Shown here: piece by piece, positions 16,583 to 25,705 of the stretch | Position numbering within the stretch: position 1 is the stretch's first letter | Layout: every line of letters begins with the position of its first letter | Assembly: GCA_017439185.1 (NCBI GenBank) | Contig: JAFRTM010000012.1 | Coordinates: forward strand, 62,001 to 126,000 | DNA: 64,000 nt | Direction of reading: 5' to 3' | From: Bacteroidales bacterium | GTDB taxonomy: Bacteria > Bacteroidota > Bacteroidia > Bacteroidales > P3 | Program-made: the position numbers and the translations under genes | The notes under the pieces: generated by a model | What the model saw: the letters and a program-made list of their open reading frames with translations, nothing else | What the model was told of the DNA's origin: nothing | Databases searched by the model: none

Positions 16583-16853
16583 ACAATTTCCCTTAATCCG
16601 TGTCGGGCACAACTTTTTGTTACCCATCCGTGCCGCGACGAGTGTTTCTTGGAAAGAAGCGTGGCACTGTTACACCACTTCTTTAATCGGAGGTTGTGAG
16701 AAGACCTTGTAATGAAAAGTGACAAACAATCCACGCTATACACGCAGACGGTTATACTTTCTTGCATTACAATCAGGAAGTTTCTCACATTTCCGATTAC
16801 AAGAACGAGCATAACGCTTCTTGATTTCACTCTTGAAATCGGTTGCAAAGATA
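16583..16853 (-). promoter_or_regulatory. Promoter and ~250-nt structured leader ending in the CCCGACACGGATTAAGGG repeat
   Basis: Promoter TATCTTTGC at 16845-16853 on the minus strand, then a leader of about 250 bases. It can form GATTTCA-agag-TGAAATC near 16820-16840 and a second arm AAGAAGCG.../...GTTCTT just after it. The last ~26 bases (16590-16616) are the repeat TTGTGCCCGACACGGATTAAGGG that also precedes the genes at 59861 and 60268. A short frame spells KKWCNSATLLSKKHSSRHG across it, but the conserved feature is probably the nucleotide sequence. Confidence 0.6.
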
Positions 16854-17036
16854 CACATTATTTTTATAATACCACCGACCTCCCCCAATTTTAACATTTC
16901 CCCCACCAAAACCTCTCAATTTTCAACTCTCAATTTTCAATTTTCTAACCTTAGCGTTATCATAGACTTGATATCTATATGATACCTAGTTACCAGCAAC
17001 TTACAAAAATCAAGAAAAATAAAATCCCCCAAAAAC
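16854..17036. other. Intergenic region with CAATTTTCAA runs and dispersed repeat copy R1
   Basis: Contains several tandem CTCAATTTTCAA-type words at 16915-16945 and copy R1 (16946-17003) of the dispersed repeat. No gene seen. Confidence 0.5.
16946..17003 (+). repeat. Dispersed intergenic repeat, copy R1
   Basis: TAACCTTAGCGTTATCATAG then ACTTGATATC and GATACCTAGTTACCAGCAAC. Related to R3 at 49416-49480 and, more distantly, to R2 (38396) and R4 (62200). Shared words are CATAGANTTGATA and CCTAGTTNNCAG. Confidence 0.55.
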
Positions 17037-17068
17037 TTTGCCAATTAAAAACAATTTAGTACCTTTGC
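17037..17068 (+). promoter_or_regulatory. Promoter of the DUF6266 gene
   Basis: TTTG at 17037-17040 and TACCTTTGC at 17060-17068, spaced 19 bases; the ATG is 39 bases later behind a leader of CAATTCTCAA repeats. Confidence 0.7.
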
Positions 17069-17107
17069 CCCGATTTCAATTCTCAATTCTCAATTTTCAA
17101 TTCCATT

Positions 17108-17872
17108 ATGGCCCACAACGCATCCCTAACCCACTGGCACGGCGCCCTCGGCCCCGTCATCGGCTACACCGTCCGCGGCCACCGCTACCTCCGCTCCATG
17201 CCCGCCCACGTCCGCAACCCCCGCACCCCAGCCCAGCAGGCCCACCGCTCCCACTTCTCCCTCGTCTCCACCTTCATCCACACCCTCGGCCCCATCTACA
17301 AACTCGGCTACCGCTACCATAACCCCGACCTCTCCCCACGCGCCAACATCTTCCACCACATCTTCTACGACGCCGTCAACCCCCAAACCCTAACCCTCGA
17401 CCCCGCCCGGGTACTCATATCCCGCGGCACCCTCCCCACCTTCCAACCCACAGCCATAACACACACATCCTCAGCCATCACCCTCCGCTGGTCCCTCACC
17501 CAAGGCACACCCCAAGACCAGCTAAACCTCCTCCTCTACAACGTAACCCAAGCCACCTCACGCCCCTACTACAACGCCGCCACACGCGCCACCGCCCACC
17601 TCACCATCACCCTCCCCACCACCTGGGACCCCACCGACCACATTATATTATACGCCTTCTGGCACAACCCCAACACCCACGCCAACTCCGACTCCACCAT
17701 ACCCCTCCAACTAAATTCTCCCGATAACGAACAATCATACAATCAGTCCCTTACCCACCTCTCCCAAACCCTCACCCACTCCCACCGTCACCCCATAACC
17801 CCCAAGCTCCTCGCAAAACTCCACAAACACCAACTCCCCAACACCCCCTCCAAAGACTCCCCACCCGACTAA
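17108..17872 (+). CDS. DUF6266 family protein
   Basis: 254 residues beginning MAHNASLTHWHGALGPVIGY and TVRGHRYLRSMPAHVRNPRT-PAQQAHR, which is the N-terminal signature of DUF6266 (Bacteroidetes proteins whose N terminus reads GxxGxVxGxVVGYxWRGxxxxRSxPxxxxxPxT). No signal peptide; the rest is beta-rich with conserved Asn/Thr and a His/Pro-rich C-terminal tail. The family's function is not known to me. Codon use is strikingly C-rich (long runs of CCC and ACC), unlike the neighbours, perhaps a sign of transfer or of unusual selection. The WG-repeat lipoprotein follows after 29 bases. Confidence 0.75.
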   Translation: MAHNASLTHWHGALGPVIGYTVRGHRYLRSMPAHVRNPRTPAQQAHRSHFSLVSTFIHTLGPIYKLGYRYHNPDLSPRANIFHHIFYDAVNPQTLTLDPARVLISRGTLPTFQPTAITHTSSAITLRWSLTQGTPQDQLNLLLYNVTQATSRPYYNAATRATAHLTITLPTTWDPTDHIILYAFWHNPNTHANSDSTIPLQLNSPDNEQSYNQSLTHLSQTLTHSHRHPITPKLLAKLHKHQLPNTPSKDSPPD

Positions 17873-17901
17873 CGTCTATACCACATATATATGATAGTAC
17901 T

Positions 17902-19143
17902 ATGAAAGCGCTTAACTTTATCGCCATTATAGCTGTAGCGGGTCTGATGGCCTCCTGTGTTTGTGAGCAGAAGTCAACCTATGCATATATAGATAAGACC
18001 GGGACTGTAGTGATTAAGCTCCAGAAGGGTAAGGCGTATGATTTCAAGGAAGGTAAGGCAAGAGTCTATAAAGATTTCAGGTGGGGTTTTATCGACCGTG
18101 CCGGAAAGTTCGTGATAGAACCGCAATACATTGGGGCAGGTCACTTCGAAAATGGTTTGGCGATTACAAAAAAGTCCGAAAATGACAACATTGTTTTCAT
18201 AGACACCACCGGACAGTCAGTACTGAAGCCCCAATTCTATTCTGCCGGAAACTTTGTGGAAGGACTAGCCGTTGTGGGCACTGGCAATATTGAGCTTACA
18301 CATTGTAAATATGGGTATATCGACTCTACAGGTACGGCAGTGATTCCTCCAAAATATGATTTGGCTTGGGATTTCTCAGAAGGTCTGGCGTTAGTGGCGA
18401 TAGATAAGGGAAGAACGACACAGTATGCCTTTATCGATAAGACAGGAAATATTGTATTACAACCTACGTTTGACAAAGTGCTGTGCTTTTCGGGAGGGTT
18501 GGCAAGAGTAGTCAATGGCACTTGGTGGGATTCTGGTCAATGGGGATTTATAGATAAGACCGGGCAAGTAGTCATTGAACCTCAGTTCGATTTAGTCTGG
18601 GATTTTAAGGATGGACGGGCTTTAGTGTGTGTGGGCAAAATGAGCGACCCTAAGAAATATGGCTTTATTGACAGGTCTGGTAACTTTATTGTAGAACCTC
18701 AATATTCGGGTGCCAGGGATTTCTCTGAAGGCTTGGCGTGTGTTTGGAAAGACGGCAAGGCAGGTTATATAGACACCATGGGCAATATCGTAATAGAGCC
18801 TCAGTTCAAAGAGGCGAGTAGTTTTGACGGTGGATTGGCGAGGGTTGAATCCAATGGTAAATGGGGGTATATCGACCGGACAGGAAAGTTCATTATTGAG
18901 CCGCAGTTCGACAGAGCCGAGAAATTTGTTGACGGAATAGCCCTGGTGAGGGTTGATAAAAAGTGGGGATATATTGACAAGACAGGAAAATTTCTGATAA
19001 AGCCTCAATTCGATAATGCCTGGCATTTCTCCGAAGGCCTTGCTCGTGTGCTGATACAAAAGAAGGTCTGGGTCCCCAAGAAACATAAACCCCCAACATT
19101 TCTTATCGACTCCCCGGATGCAGATAAAGAGTTTGAATATTAG
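17902..19143 (+). CDS. WG-repeat lipoprotein
   Basis: 413 residues. Signal segment ending in MASC, probably a lipoprotein. The remainder is about ten WG beta repeats of roughly 35-40 residues, each with a G(Y/F)ID(K/R)TG core, a (V/F)(V/I)IEPQF strand, and a DFSEGLA(R/L)V loop (e.g. near residues 52, 137, 215, 265, 335). WG repeats form extended beta scaffolds thought to bind other molecules; partners are unknown. It lies 29 bases behind the DUF6266 gene and may share its promoter, although its codon use is quite different. Confidence 0.85.
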   Translation: MKALNFIAIIAVAGLMASCVCEQKSTYAYIDKTGTVVIKLQKGKAYDFKEGKARVYKDFRWGFIDRAGKFVIEPQYIGAGHFENGLAITKKSENDNIVFIDTTGQSVLKPQFYSAGNFVEGLAVVGTGNIELTHCKYGYIDSTGTAVIPPKYDLAWDFSEGLALVAIDKGRTTQYAFIDKTGNIVLQPTFDKVLCFSGGLARVVNGTWWDSGQWGFIDKTGQVVIEPQFDLVWDFKDGRALVCVGKMSDPKKYGFIDRSGNFIVEPQYSGARDFSEGLACVWKDGKAGYIDTMGNIVIEPQFKEASSFDGGLARVESNGKWGYIDRTGKFIIEPQFDRAEKFVDGIALVRVDKKWGYIDKTGKFLIKPQFDNAWHFSEGLARVLIQKKVWVPKKHKPPTFLIDSPDADKEFEY

Positions 19144-19282
19144 AACTATAAGTGCTTTATAAATAGCCATTATTTTACATAAAGACTCTCGGCACCGTAG
19201 GTTCTATACCCATCAGCATAATTTATATTTTCCTCACCACCCCCACACAATAAATCTCCCTCTTCTGCGTTATTATATCTCT

Positions 19283-19888
19283 ATGACCACCGACGACACA
19301 TATAAGACTGTCTCTGCACCGGGCGAGGGCATCTACAAGGAGAAGGGAAGCAAGTTCCTCGCCTTCGCGGTACATGTGGAGAGCGAGGAGGATGTCAAGG
19401 CTTTCCTGGCGGCAAAACGCAAGGAGTTCTACGATGCTCGCCACCACTGCTACGCCTACATCCTCGGCGAACAGGGTCTGGTTTTCCGCGCCAACGACGA
19501 TGGGGAACCTTCGGGCACCGGCGGCCGCCCCATCCACGGGCAACTCCTCAGCGTAGGTGTCACCAACACTCTGGTACTCGTGGTGCGCTACTTCGGCGGC
19601 GTGCTCCTCGGCGCTTCGGGTCTCGCCAACGCCTACAAGGCTGCCGCTCGTGACGCGCTGGAGGCGGCTACCATCGAGGAACGGACCATCGACGACCACT
19701 ACCGCGTACGCTTCGAATGGCCTCAGATGAACGACGTGATGCGAATCCTCAAAGACAACGGCCTCGCTCCCAAGGAACAGCTCTACGACGAGCGTTGCGA
19801 GATCGTCTTCTCCGTAAGGAAAAGTATGAGCGAGCGCGTAAAAAAGGCTTTCGAGAACCTAAGAACGGTGGAAATAGAGATGAAATAG
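19283..19888 (+). CDS. yigZ: YigZ/IMPACT family protein
   Basis: 201 residues. UPF0029 N-terminal domain with the family signature: GEGIYKEKGSKFLAF, DARHHCYAYILG near residue 52, and DDGEPSGTGGRPI near 72-84, then RYFGGVLLGASGLANAY. The C-terminal 70 residues are the DUF1949-type ferredoxin-like domain. Relatives of IMPACT affect translation regulation or RNA binding; the bacterial role is not well defined. Heads a run yigZ-uvrD-dtd with 22 and 13 base gaps, probably one operon. Confidence 0.9.
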   Translation: MTTDDTYKTVSAPGEGIYKEKGSKFLAFAVHVESEEDVKAFLAAKRKEFYDARHHCYAYILGEQGLVFRANDDGEPSGTGGRPIHGQLLSVGVTNTLVLVVRYFGGVLLGASGLANAYKAAARDALEAATIEERTIDDHYRVRFEWPQMNDVMRILKDNGLAPKEQLYDERCEIVFSVRKSMSERVKKAFENLRTVEIEMK

Positions 19889-19910
19889 AATAAATACAAA
19901 CTGAAATAAA

Positions 19911-22223
19911 GTGAGCAAAATATTAGACGAACTCAACGAGGCCCAGCGTGAGGCGGCGGCTTGTACCGAAGGCCCGGTGATGATAATCGCCGGGGCAGGA
20001 TCGGGCAAGACTCGCACTCTCACCTACCGCATAGCTCACCTCATAGAGACTGGGGTGAGCCCTTACAACATTCTCGCTCTTACCTTCACCAACAAGGCGG
20101 CGAAGGAGATGAAGGACCGTATCGTGAAACTGGTGGGTCGCGACGCCAAGAATATTTGGATGGGAACGTTCCACTCGGTATTCGCACGCCTCCTCCGCGC
20201 CGACGGCGGCAAGATCGGCTACTCCCAGACTTTCACCATCTACGACACAGAAGACTCTAAGTCGCTCGTAAAACAGATAGTGAAACTCCTCAACCTCGAC
20301 CCCAAAGCCTACAATCCCGCCTATGTCCTCGGCCGCATCTCTATGGCGAAGAGCAACCTCATAGGTCCGGCGGACTATATGGCTAACGCCGAGATTCAGC
20401 AGACGGACCAGGCGGCTCGCAAACCTATGATAGGCGAGATCTACGCCCGCTACAACCAGCGGCTCCGCAACTCTATGGCGATGGATTTCGACGACCTGCT
20501 CTTCAATACTAACATCCTGCTGAGGGACTTCCCGGATGTACTCCTCAAATACCAGGACCGCTTCCGCTACATCCTGGTGGACGAGTACCAGGACACCAAC
20601 TTCTCGCAGTATCTCATCGTGAAGAAGATCGCAGCGCGCTACCAGAACATCTGCGTGGTGGGCGACGACGCTCAGAGCATCTACGCCTTCCGCGGCGCCA
20701 ACATCCAGAATATCTTCAACTTCAAACGCGACTACCCCGACCTGAAACTCTTCAAACTGGAGCAGAACTACCGCTCTACACAGAATATCGTTAATGCGGC
20801 TAACTCTATCATCGCCAACAATCGCGACCAGATAAAGAAGGAGATATGGACCGATAACGGGCAGGGCTCGAAGATTCGCCTCCTGCGCGCCAGCGACGAA
20901 AAGGAGGAAGGCTCTCTCGTGGCGGACTCCATACAGAGTGAACGCCTCGACCACGACCTCGAATACAAGGATTTTGCCATCCTCTACCGCACCAACGTGC
21001 AGTCCCGTGCCATCGAGGATGCCCTCCGCCGCATGAACATCCCCTACAAGATTTACCAGGGCCTCTCGTTCTACGGCCGCAAGGAGATCAAGGACGTGCT
21101 CGCCTATCTCCGTCTCGTGGCCAACAACCACGACGAGGAATCGCTCCAACGTATCATAAACTACCCCTCTCGCGGCATCGGCCAGACTACTATGGACAAG
21201 ATTCGCATCGCCGCCGAGGACAACGATGTCAGCACTTGGACGGTCCTCGAAAACCTCCACGACTTCCAGCTCGGTGTGAACAGCGGCACGGCTCAGCGTA
21301 TCGACGAGTTTGTCAATATGATCAAGCGCTACTCGGCCTCCATGTACTCGCAGTCCGCCTACGAGATTGCCCGTCAGGTGGTGATGGCTTCGGGCATTAT
21401 GAAACATCTGCGTGAGGACGAGGATCCGGACAACCCCAACCGCATAGAGAATATCGAGGAGCTCCTTAACGGTGTTCAGGAATACTGCGAAACCGAAGAG
21501 GAGATCACTCCAGGAGAGGAACCGGCTGACGCATCAGGAGGGGAGTCGTCTCAGCCCTCTCTCAAAACTCTCGACCAGTTCTTGCAGCAGGTACTGCTCC
21601 TGACTTCCGAGGACAAGGAGAAGGACGATCCTAACAAGGTGTCTATGATGACCATCCATGCTGCAAAAGGCCTCGAATTCCCTTACGTTTATGTTGTGGG
21701 GATGGAGGAGAATCTGTTCCCCTCGTTCCTCTCTATATCTTCGCGTCAGGATCTCGAAGAGGAACGAAGGCTCTTCTATGTCGCCGTAACTCGTGCCGAG
21801 AAGCAGCTCACACTCTCCTATGCCGTCACTCGTTACCAGTATGGCAACTCTTCTTGTCAGGAGATGAGTCGGTTTGTGGAGGAAATAGACGATCGCTATA
21901 TCGAGCGCACTCGTCGCAAGAGTGCTTTCCCTGAGGTGGGACAGCTTCCCAAGGCTTTCTTCTCGGCTGGCAAGGCTCCCTCTAAACCTCGCGAAATTCA
22001 TCGCAAGGCTCCTGCTCCCGTGAAAGGCCCCACCCAAGCTAACTCTCCGGCGACGATCAACAGCATCCAGGTGGGCATGACTGTCTCGCACGAGAAATTC
22101 GGCACGGGCAAGGTCCTCGCCATTGAGGGCACCGGGGACAGCCGCAAGGCTATCGTCTTTTTCGAGGGCGTGGGCCAGAAACAGCTTATGCTGAAATTCG
22201 CTCGGCTATCTATTGTGGAATAG
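19911..22223 (+). CDS. uvrD: UvrD/PcrA-type DNA helicase
   Basis: 770 residues, GTG start. Superfamily 1A 3'-5' helicase for repair and removal of bound proteins from DNA. Motifs: Q motif LNEAQREA, Walker A AGAGSGKTRT near 27-36, TFTNKAAKEM, motif II VDEYQDTN near 223, motif III VGDDAQSIYAFRGA, motif IV QNYRST, motif V TIHAAKGLEFPYV near 582, motif VI YVAVTRAEK near 623. The C-terminal ~55 residues (VGMTVSHEKFGTGKVL onwards) form the Tudor-like PcrA tail that contacts RNA polymerase in known members. Full length. Confidence 0.95.
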   Translation: MSKILDELNEAQREAAACTEGPVMIIAGAGSGKTRTLTYRIAHLIETGVSPYNILALTFTNKAAKEMKDRIVKLVGRDAKNIWMGTFHSVFARLLRADGGKIGYSQTFTIYDTEDSKSLVKQIVKLLNLDPKAYNPAYVLGRISMAKSNLIGPADYMANAEIQQTDQAARKPMIGEIYARYNQRLRNSMAMDFDDLLFNTNILLRDFPDVLLKYQDRFRYILVDEYQDTNFSQYLIVKKIAARYQNICVVGDDAQSIYAFRGANIQNIFNFKRDYPDLKLFKLEQNYRSTQNIVNAANSIIANNRDQIKKEIWTDNGQGSKIRLLRASDEKEEGSLVADSIQSERLDHDLEYKDFAILYRTNVQSRAIEDALRRMNIPYKIYQGLSFYGRKEIKDVLAYLRLVANNHDEESLQRIINYPSRGIGQTTMDKIRIAAEDNDVSTWTVLENLHDFQLGVNSGTAQRIDEFVNMIKRYSASMYSQSAYEIARQVVMASGIMKHLREDEDPDNPNRIENIEELLNGVQEYCETEEEITPGEEPADASGGESSQPSLKTLDQFLQQVLLLTSEDKEKDDPNKVSMMTIHAAKGLEFPYVYVVGMEENLFPSFLSISSRQDLEEERRLFYVAVTRAEKQLTLSYAVTRYQYGNSSCQEMSRFVEEIDDRYIERTRRKSAFPEVGQLPKAFFSAGKAPSKPREIHRKAPAPVKGPTQANSPATINSIQVGMTVSHEKFGTGKVLAIEGTGDSRKAIVFFEGVGQKQLMLKFARLSIVE

Positions 22224-22236
22224 GGGAGGAGGTTCT

Positions 22237-22692
22237 ATGAGAGTTGTAATTCAAAGGGTAAAACACGCCAGCGTGACGATTGAAGGTACGGAAAGGGCTT
22301 CAATAGGTGCTGGAATGCTCGTGCTCCTGGGCATAGAGGATAGAGACAGTGATGAAGACATAGAGTGGCTCTGTGGTAAGATTGTACGTCTCAGGATTTT
22401 CAACGACAGCGAGGGTGTTATGAATATCCCGGTCACCGACGTGCCGGACAGCGGCATACTCCTCGTGAGCCAGTTCACTCTGATGGCAAGCACTCGCAAG
22501 GGCAACCGACCAAGTTATATTCAAGCGTCAAAACCTGCCATCGCCGTGCCTCTGTATGAACGTTTCATAGCTCGTCTGCAACAGGAGTTCGGAAAGAAGG
22601 TGGAGACTGGTGTATTCGGCGCCGATATGCAGGTGGAACTGCTCAACGACGGCCCGGTAACCATCATCATTGATTCGAAAATGAGGCTATGA
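22237..22692 (+). CDS. dtd: D-aminoacyl-tRNA deacylase
   Basis: 151 residues from MRVVIQRVKHASV; the frame is open eight codons further up but the family starts here. Removes D-amino acids (and Gly from tRNA-Ala) from mischarged tRNA. Seen: the VSQFTL motif near 79, the NRPSY region near 91, and GPVTIIID near 138, the cross-subunit Gly-Pro motif of the Dtd active site. The last 26 bases overlap the end of prmC on the opposite strand. Confidence 0.95.
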   Translation: MRVVIQRVKHASVTIEGTERASIGAGMLVLLGIEDRDSDEDIEWLCGKIVRLRIFNDSEGVMNIPVTDVPDSGILLVSQFTLMASTRKGNRPSYIQASKPAIAVPLYERFIARLQQEFGKKVETGVFGADMQVELLNDGPVTIIIDSKMRL

Positions 22693-23545
22693 CCAGGCGG
22701 TCGTTGCCACGGAAGTCTTGCCTTACCTCGCCGCGGAAACCATAGTTGTCAAGCAGTTTGAGGGTCTCGTCTCCGAGATATTGGTTGATTTCAAGAACGA
22801 GTCGGCCTTGTCGGGTAAGATGTTTCGCCGCAAAGTCTGCCACTGCTCGGTAAAAGATCAGTGGGTCGTCGTCTGATACGAAGAGTGCCAATTCTGGCTC
22901 ATGGTCGAGAACGTTGGAGTGCATAAAGGCACGCTCTGACTCGCGTACGTATGGAGGGTTACTCACAATGAGGTCGTATGAGCCGTATCTAAGAGTGGGG
23001 GACAGTATGTCGTCGTGGCGGAAGTCAACAGTCACACCATTAGTAAGTGCGTTGTCTTTGGCGATGGAGAGTGCTGCTTCGGAAATGTCCATTGCGGTGA
23101 CCTCAGTTGCAGGCCAGGCTTTGGCAATGGCACAGGCAATGCATCCGCTGCCGGAACAGATGTCGGCTACGGTCTTTGGGGTAGGGGAGAGGGTTCTTAT
23201 AAGTTGGTCGGTCCACTCTTCGGTCTCGGGACGGGGAATGAGCACATCGGACGTTACTCTGATATCGCATCCGCAAAAGGAAACATGCCCTATAATATGC
23301 TGTATCGGTATTGATTGCATAAGGGAGTCGAGTGCCCAATGGAAACGCAGCAACTCTGATTGGTTGATTGTGCCGTTACGGTGAAGCAGATAGTCTGCGG
23401 TACTCCATCCCATGAACTCCTCACAGAGCATAAGAAAGAAATTCCTGATTTCTTCTGCGTCATAAAGCGGTGCCAGACGCAGAAAGAAGGTGCGCTCGAT
23501 GTCGCAAACCTTGTTGGAGGGGAATATGATGCTCCGTGTGTTCAC
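22667..23545 (-). CDS. prmC: Peptide chain release factor N5-glutamine methyltransferase
   Basis: 292 residues. PrmC/HemK methylates the GGQ glutamine of release factors using S-adenosylmethionine. Helical N-terminal domain, linker RPETEEW near residue 103, SAM motif ADICSGSGCIACAIA near 127-141, and the catalytic NPPYV near 196. Tail-to-tail overlap of 26 bases with dtd. No terminator fits between them, so antisense transcription is likely at the 3' ends. Confidence 0.95.
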   Translation of the reverse strand: MNTRSIIFPSNKVCDIERTFFLRLAPLYDAEEIRNFFLMLCEEFMGWSTADYLLHRNGTINQSELLRFHWALDSLMQSIPIQHIIGHVSFCGCDIRVTSDVLIPRPETEEWTDQLIRTLSPTPKTVADICSGSGCIACAIAKAWPATEVTAMDISEAALSIAKDNALTNGVTVDFRHDDILSPTLRYGSYDLIVSNPPYVRESERAFMHSNVLDHEPELALFVSDDDPLIFYRAVADFAAKHLTRQGRLVLEINQYLGDETLKLLDNYGFRGEVRQDFRGNDRLVIASFSNQ

Positions 23546-23590
23546 TGTCTATGGGTGATGAATATGTTTTAGGAGTTAGAAAAATGAAAG

Positions 23591-23616
23591 AAAAGCCAGG
23601 ACTGACCCTGGCTTTT
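23591..23616 (-). terminator. Terminator of the PorE-like/TPR operon
   Basis: AAAAGCCAGG/CCTGGCTTTT 10 bp stem, T-rich on the minus-strand 3' side, 22 bases after the stop at 23638. Confidence 0.8.
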
Positions 23617-23637
23617 CCACTATGAAGAAAAGTAGTA

Positions 23638-25662
23638 TTAATTACCAATGATAGTAAACTCGGTGCGGCGGTTGCGTGCGCGTCCCTCTTCTGTATCGTT
23701 GGTGTCGATAGGACGGTCGAAGCCATAGCCTGCGGCTTTCAGACGCTTTTTCGGGATACCCTTACGCATCAGGTAGTCAACCACAACCTGGGCTCTACGC
23801 ATTGAGAGGTCTTTGTTGTAGGCTGCCGATCCTTTGTTGTCGGTATGACCGCTGAGCTCTACTACGATAGTTGGATTCTGCACCATCAGGTCGTAAACTT
23901 TGTCGAGCTCGGTTATACTCTCTGGCTTGAGGGTGGTCTTGTCGAAGTCGAAGAATATGTTGTTAAGAACAATACTCTTTCCTACAGCAATCTTGTCAAG
24001 TTCTATAGTCTGCTCAACCACTACGTATTTGGCATCTTCTGGAATGTTGAAGTTCTCGGAATGGAAGAGGTAGCCTGGTGCGTTGACATTCTCGCCGTAG
24101 TTATGTCCTGCAGGGAGGGAGAGGAGGAACCGGCCCTCGTCGTCTGTCTCGAAGGAGAGCAATTGCTTGTTTTGTGCAATATCGTAGAGGTCGATGCTGG
24201 CACCTACGATAGGTATTTTGGTCGAGGCGTCCACAACAATACCACGCAGAAGGGTCAGGCGTGCCTCCTCAATGGCCACCTGTTCGCGTTTGATATCTAC
24301 GTCAACATAACTTTCGGCTCCAGTGATGAGGTCGTTGTCTACGCGGTAGGCAAACTCTTTCTCGGGTCCAAGGAAGGAGAGTTTATAGATGTCGTAACCG
24401 CCATTACCGCCTGCTTGCTTGGATGAATAGTAGCCGGTGCGTTTGTCGGCGGTGACCACGAAGTAGGCGTCATTGTCTGACGTGTTAACTGGATAGCCGA
24501 GGTTTATGGGTTGTGTCCATTGTCCGTTTTCATAAGTGGTAACGAAGATGTCGTAACCTCCGAAGCCGGGATGTCCGTCGGAACATAAATAGAGGGTCTT
24601 GCCATCGGGGTGGGCAAAAACACTCTTCTCATCGTATGCCGTGTTTACCACGTCTCCGAGGTTTTCGGGTTTGCTCCATTCTCCTTTCGCGTTCATTACG
24701 CTACGGTATATGTCATGTTCCCCGTATCCTCCTTCGCGGTCGGAACAGAAATATATAGTCTTTCCGTCGTAGGCGTAAGAGGCAGAGGTCTCGTGCCATT
24801 TTGAATTAAGAACTTTCAGTGCTTTGGGTTTCTCCCATTTGCCTCCTTTCTTCACGGTCTCGTAGAGGTCGCCTCCGTTGTTGGCTCGGTAGATGAGCAT
24901 CTTGTGTCCGTCCACGGTGATACCTTGTACTGCATCATGGTCCTTATGGTTGTTGATGCCTTCGACCATCTCGGACTGGCTCCATTGTTCGTCTCCACGG
25001 TGGCGCGAGAAGAATATGTTCTCGAAATAGTTTCCGTCATCGGAATATTCAGCTCCTTTATACTTACGGCGTGAGGTAAAATAGACCATACGGCCGTCAG
25101 CGGTGATTACAGGGTTGTATTCGTCATACTCGGTATTTATCGATGGGCCTACATTATCGACAAATACTCTCACGGGACTTCCTTTCATCGCGATAATGCT
25201 GAAGTTGCAGTCGTGGATTTTCTTTTCGGCATCTTTATACCACCGTGAGGATTGTGGTACTTGGTGGTAGAAATTTATGGCTTCTTTGTAATTATATTTT
25301 GACTGCTGCTCCATTCCTTTGTAGTAGGCAACGTCAGGATCTACATTGGGGTCGAGCTCGTATGCACGGTTCAGATATTTGTAACTCTGCTCTTCCATCT
25401 TGAGGCTGTAGGTGCAACGGAAAAGTTTGAAGTTGAGTTCCGCATTGTTGGGATTGAACTCTTGGGCTTTCAGATAGAAGGTATAAGCTTCACGATATTC
25501 TCCAGAGGCAAGGTATTTGTCTCCATCTTTTATGTTTGCAATGGCATCTTTTACTCCCTTCTTGTTATTCGGGAAGGCGGATTTGTCGAAAGGTACATTT
25601 TGTGCAAATACACACGTAGCAAGAACCGATAAGAGAAATGATATGAGTATTTTTTTCATCAT
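23638..25662 (-). CDS. PorE-like outer-membrane-associated protein (TPR, PD40, CRD, OmpA)
   Basis: 674 residues. Signal peptide; two to three TPR units at about 30-140; PD40/WD40-like beta-propeller repeats (FTSRRKYKG, YFCSDREGGYGEHDIY, YLCSDGHPGFGGYDI, YYSSKQAGGNGGYDIY) at about 190-430; a carboxypeptidase-regulatory-like beta domain near 470-545 (GIVVDASTKIPIVGASI); and an OmpA C-terminal peptidoglycan-binding domain from about 555 (FDFDKTTLKPES, ELSGHTDNKGSAAYN, RARNRRTEF). The order matches PorE of Porphyromonas gingivalis, a T9SS component that links the machine to peptidoglycan. A close relative is at 45840. The second of two co-directional genes, 43 bases behind the TPR gene. Confidence 0.85.
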   Translation of the reverse strand: MMKKILISFLLSVLATCVFAQNVPFDKSAFPNNKKGVKDAIANIKDGDKYLASGEYREAYTFYLKAQEFNPNNAELNFKLFRCTYSLKMEEQSYKYLNRAYELDPNVDPDVAYYKGMEQQSKYNYKEAINFYHQVPQSSRWYKDAEKKIHDCNFSIIAMKGSPVRVFVDNVGPSINTEYDEYNPVITADGRMVYFTSRRKYKGAEYSDDGNYFENIFFSRHRGDEQWSQSEMVEGINNHKDHDAVQGITVDGHKMLIYRANNGGDLYETVKKGGKWEKPKALKVLNSKWHETSASYAYDGKTIYFCSDREGGYGEHDIYRSVMNAKGEWSKPENLGDVVNTAYDEKSVFAHPDGKTLYLCSDGHPGFGGYDIFVTTYENGQWTQPINLGYPVNTSDNDAYFVVTADKRTGYYSSKQAGGNGGYDIYKLSFLGPEKEFAYRVDNDLITGAESYVDVDIKREQVAIEEARLTLLRGIVVDASTKIPIVGASIDLYDIAQNKQLLSFETDDEGRFLLSLPAGHNYGENVNAPGYLFHSENFNIPEDAKYVVVEQTIELDKIAVGKSIVLNNIFFDFDKTTLKPESITELDKVYDLMVQNPTIVVELSGHTDNKGSAAYNKDLSMRRAQVVVDYLMRKGIPKKRLKAAGYGFDRPIDTNDTEEGRARNRRTEFTIIGN

Positions 25663-25705
25663 AGTTGTTGTTTTCGGTTGTTATGTTTGTCGTTGATTTT
25701 CTATA

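Noticed and set aside
16567..16848. 93-codon frame over the leader
   Set aside because: It reads through the leader hairpins and the repeat; the true gene starts at 16582 in another frame. Treated as noncoding leader.
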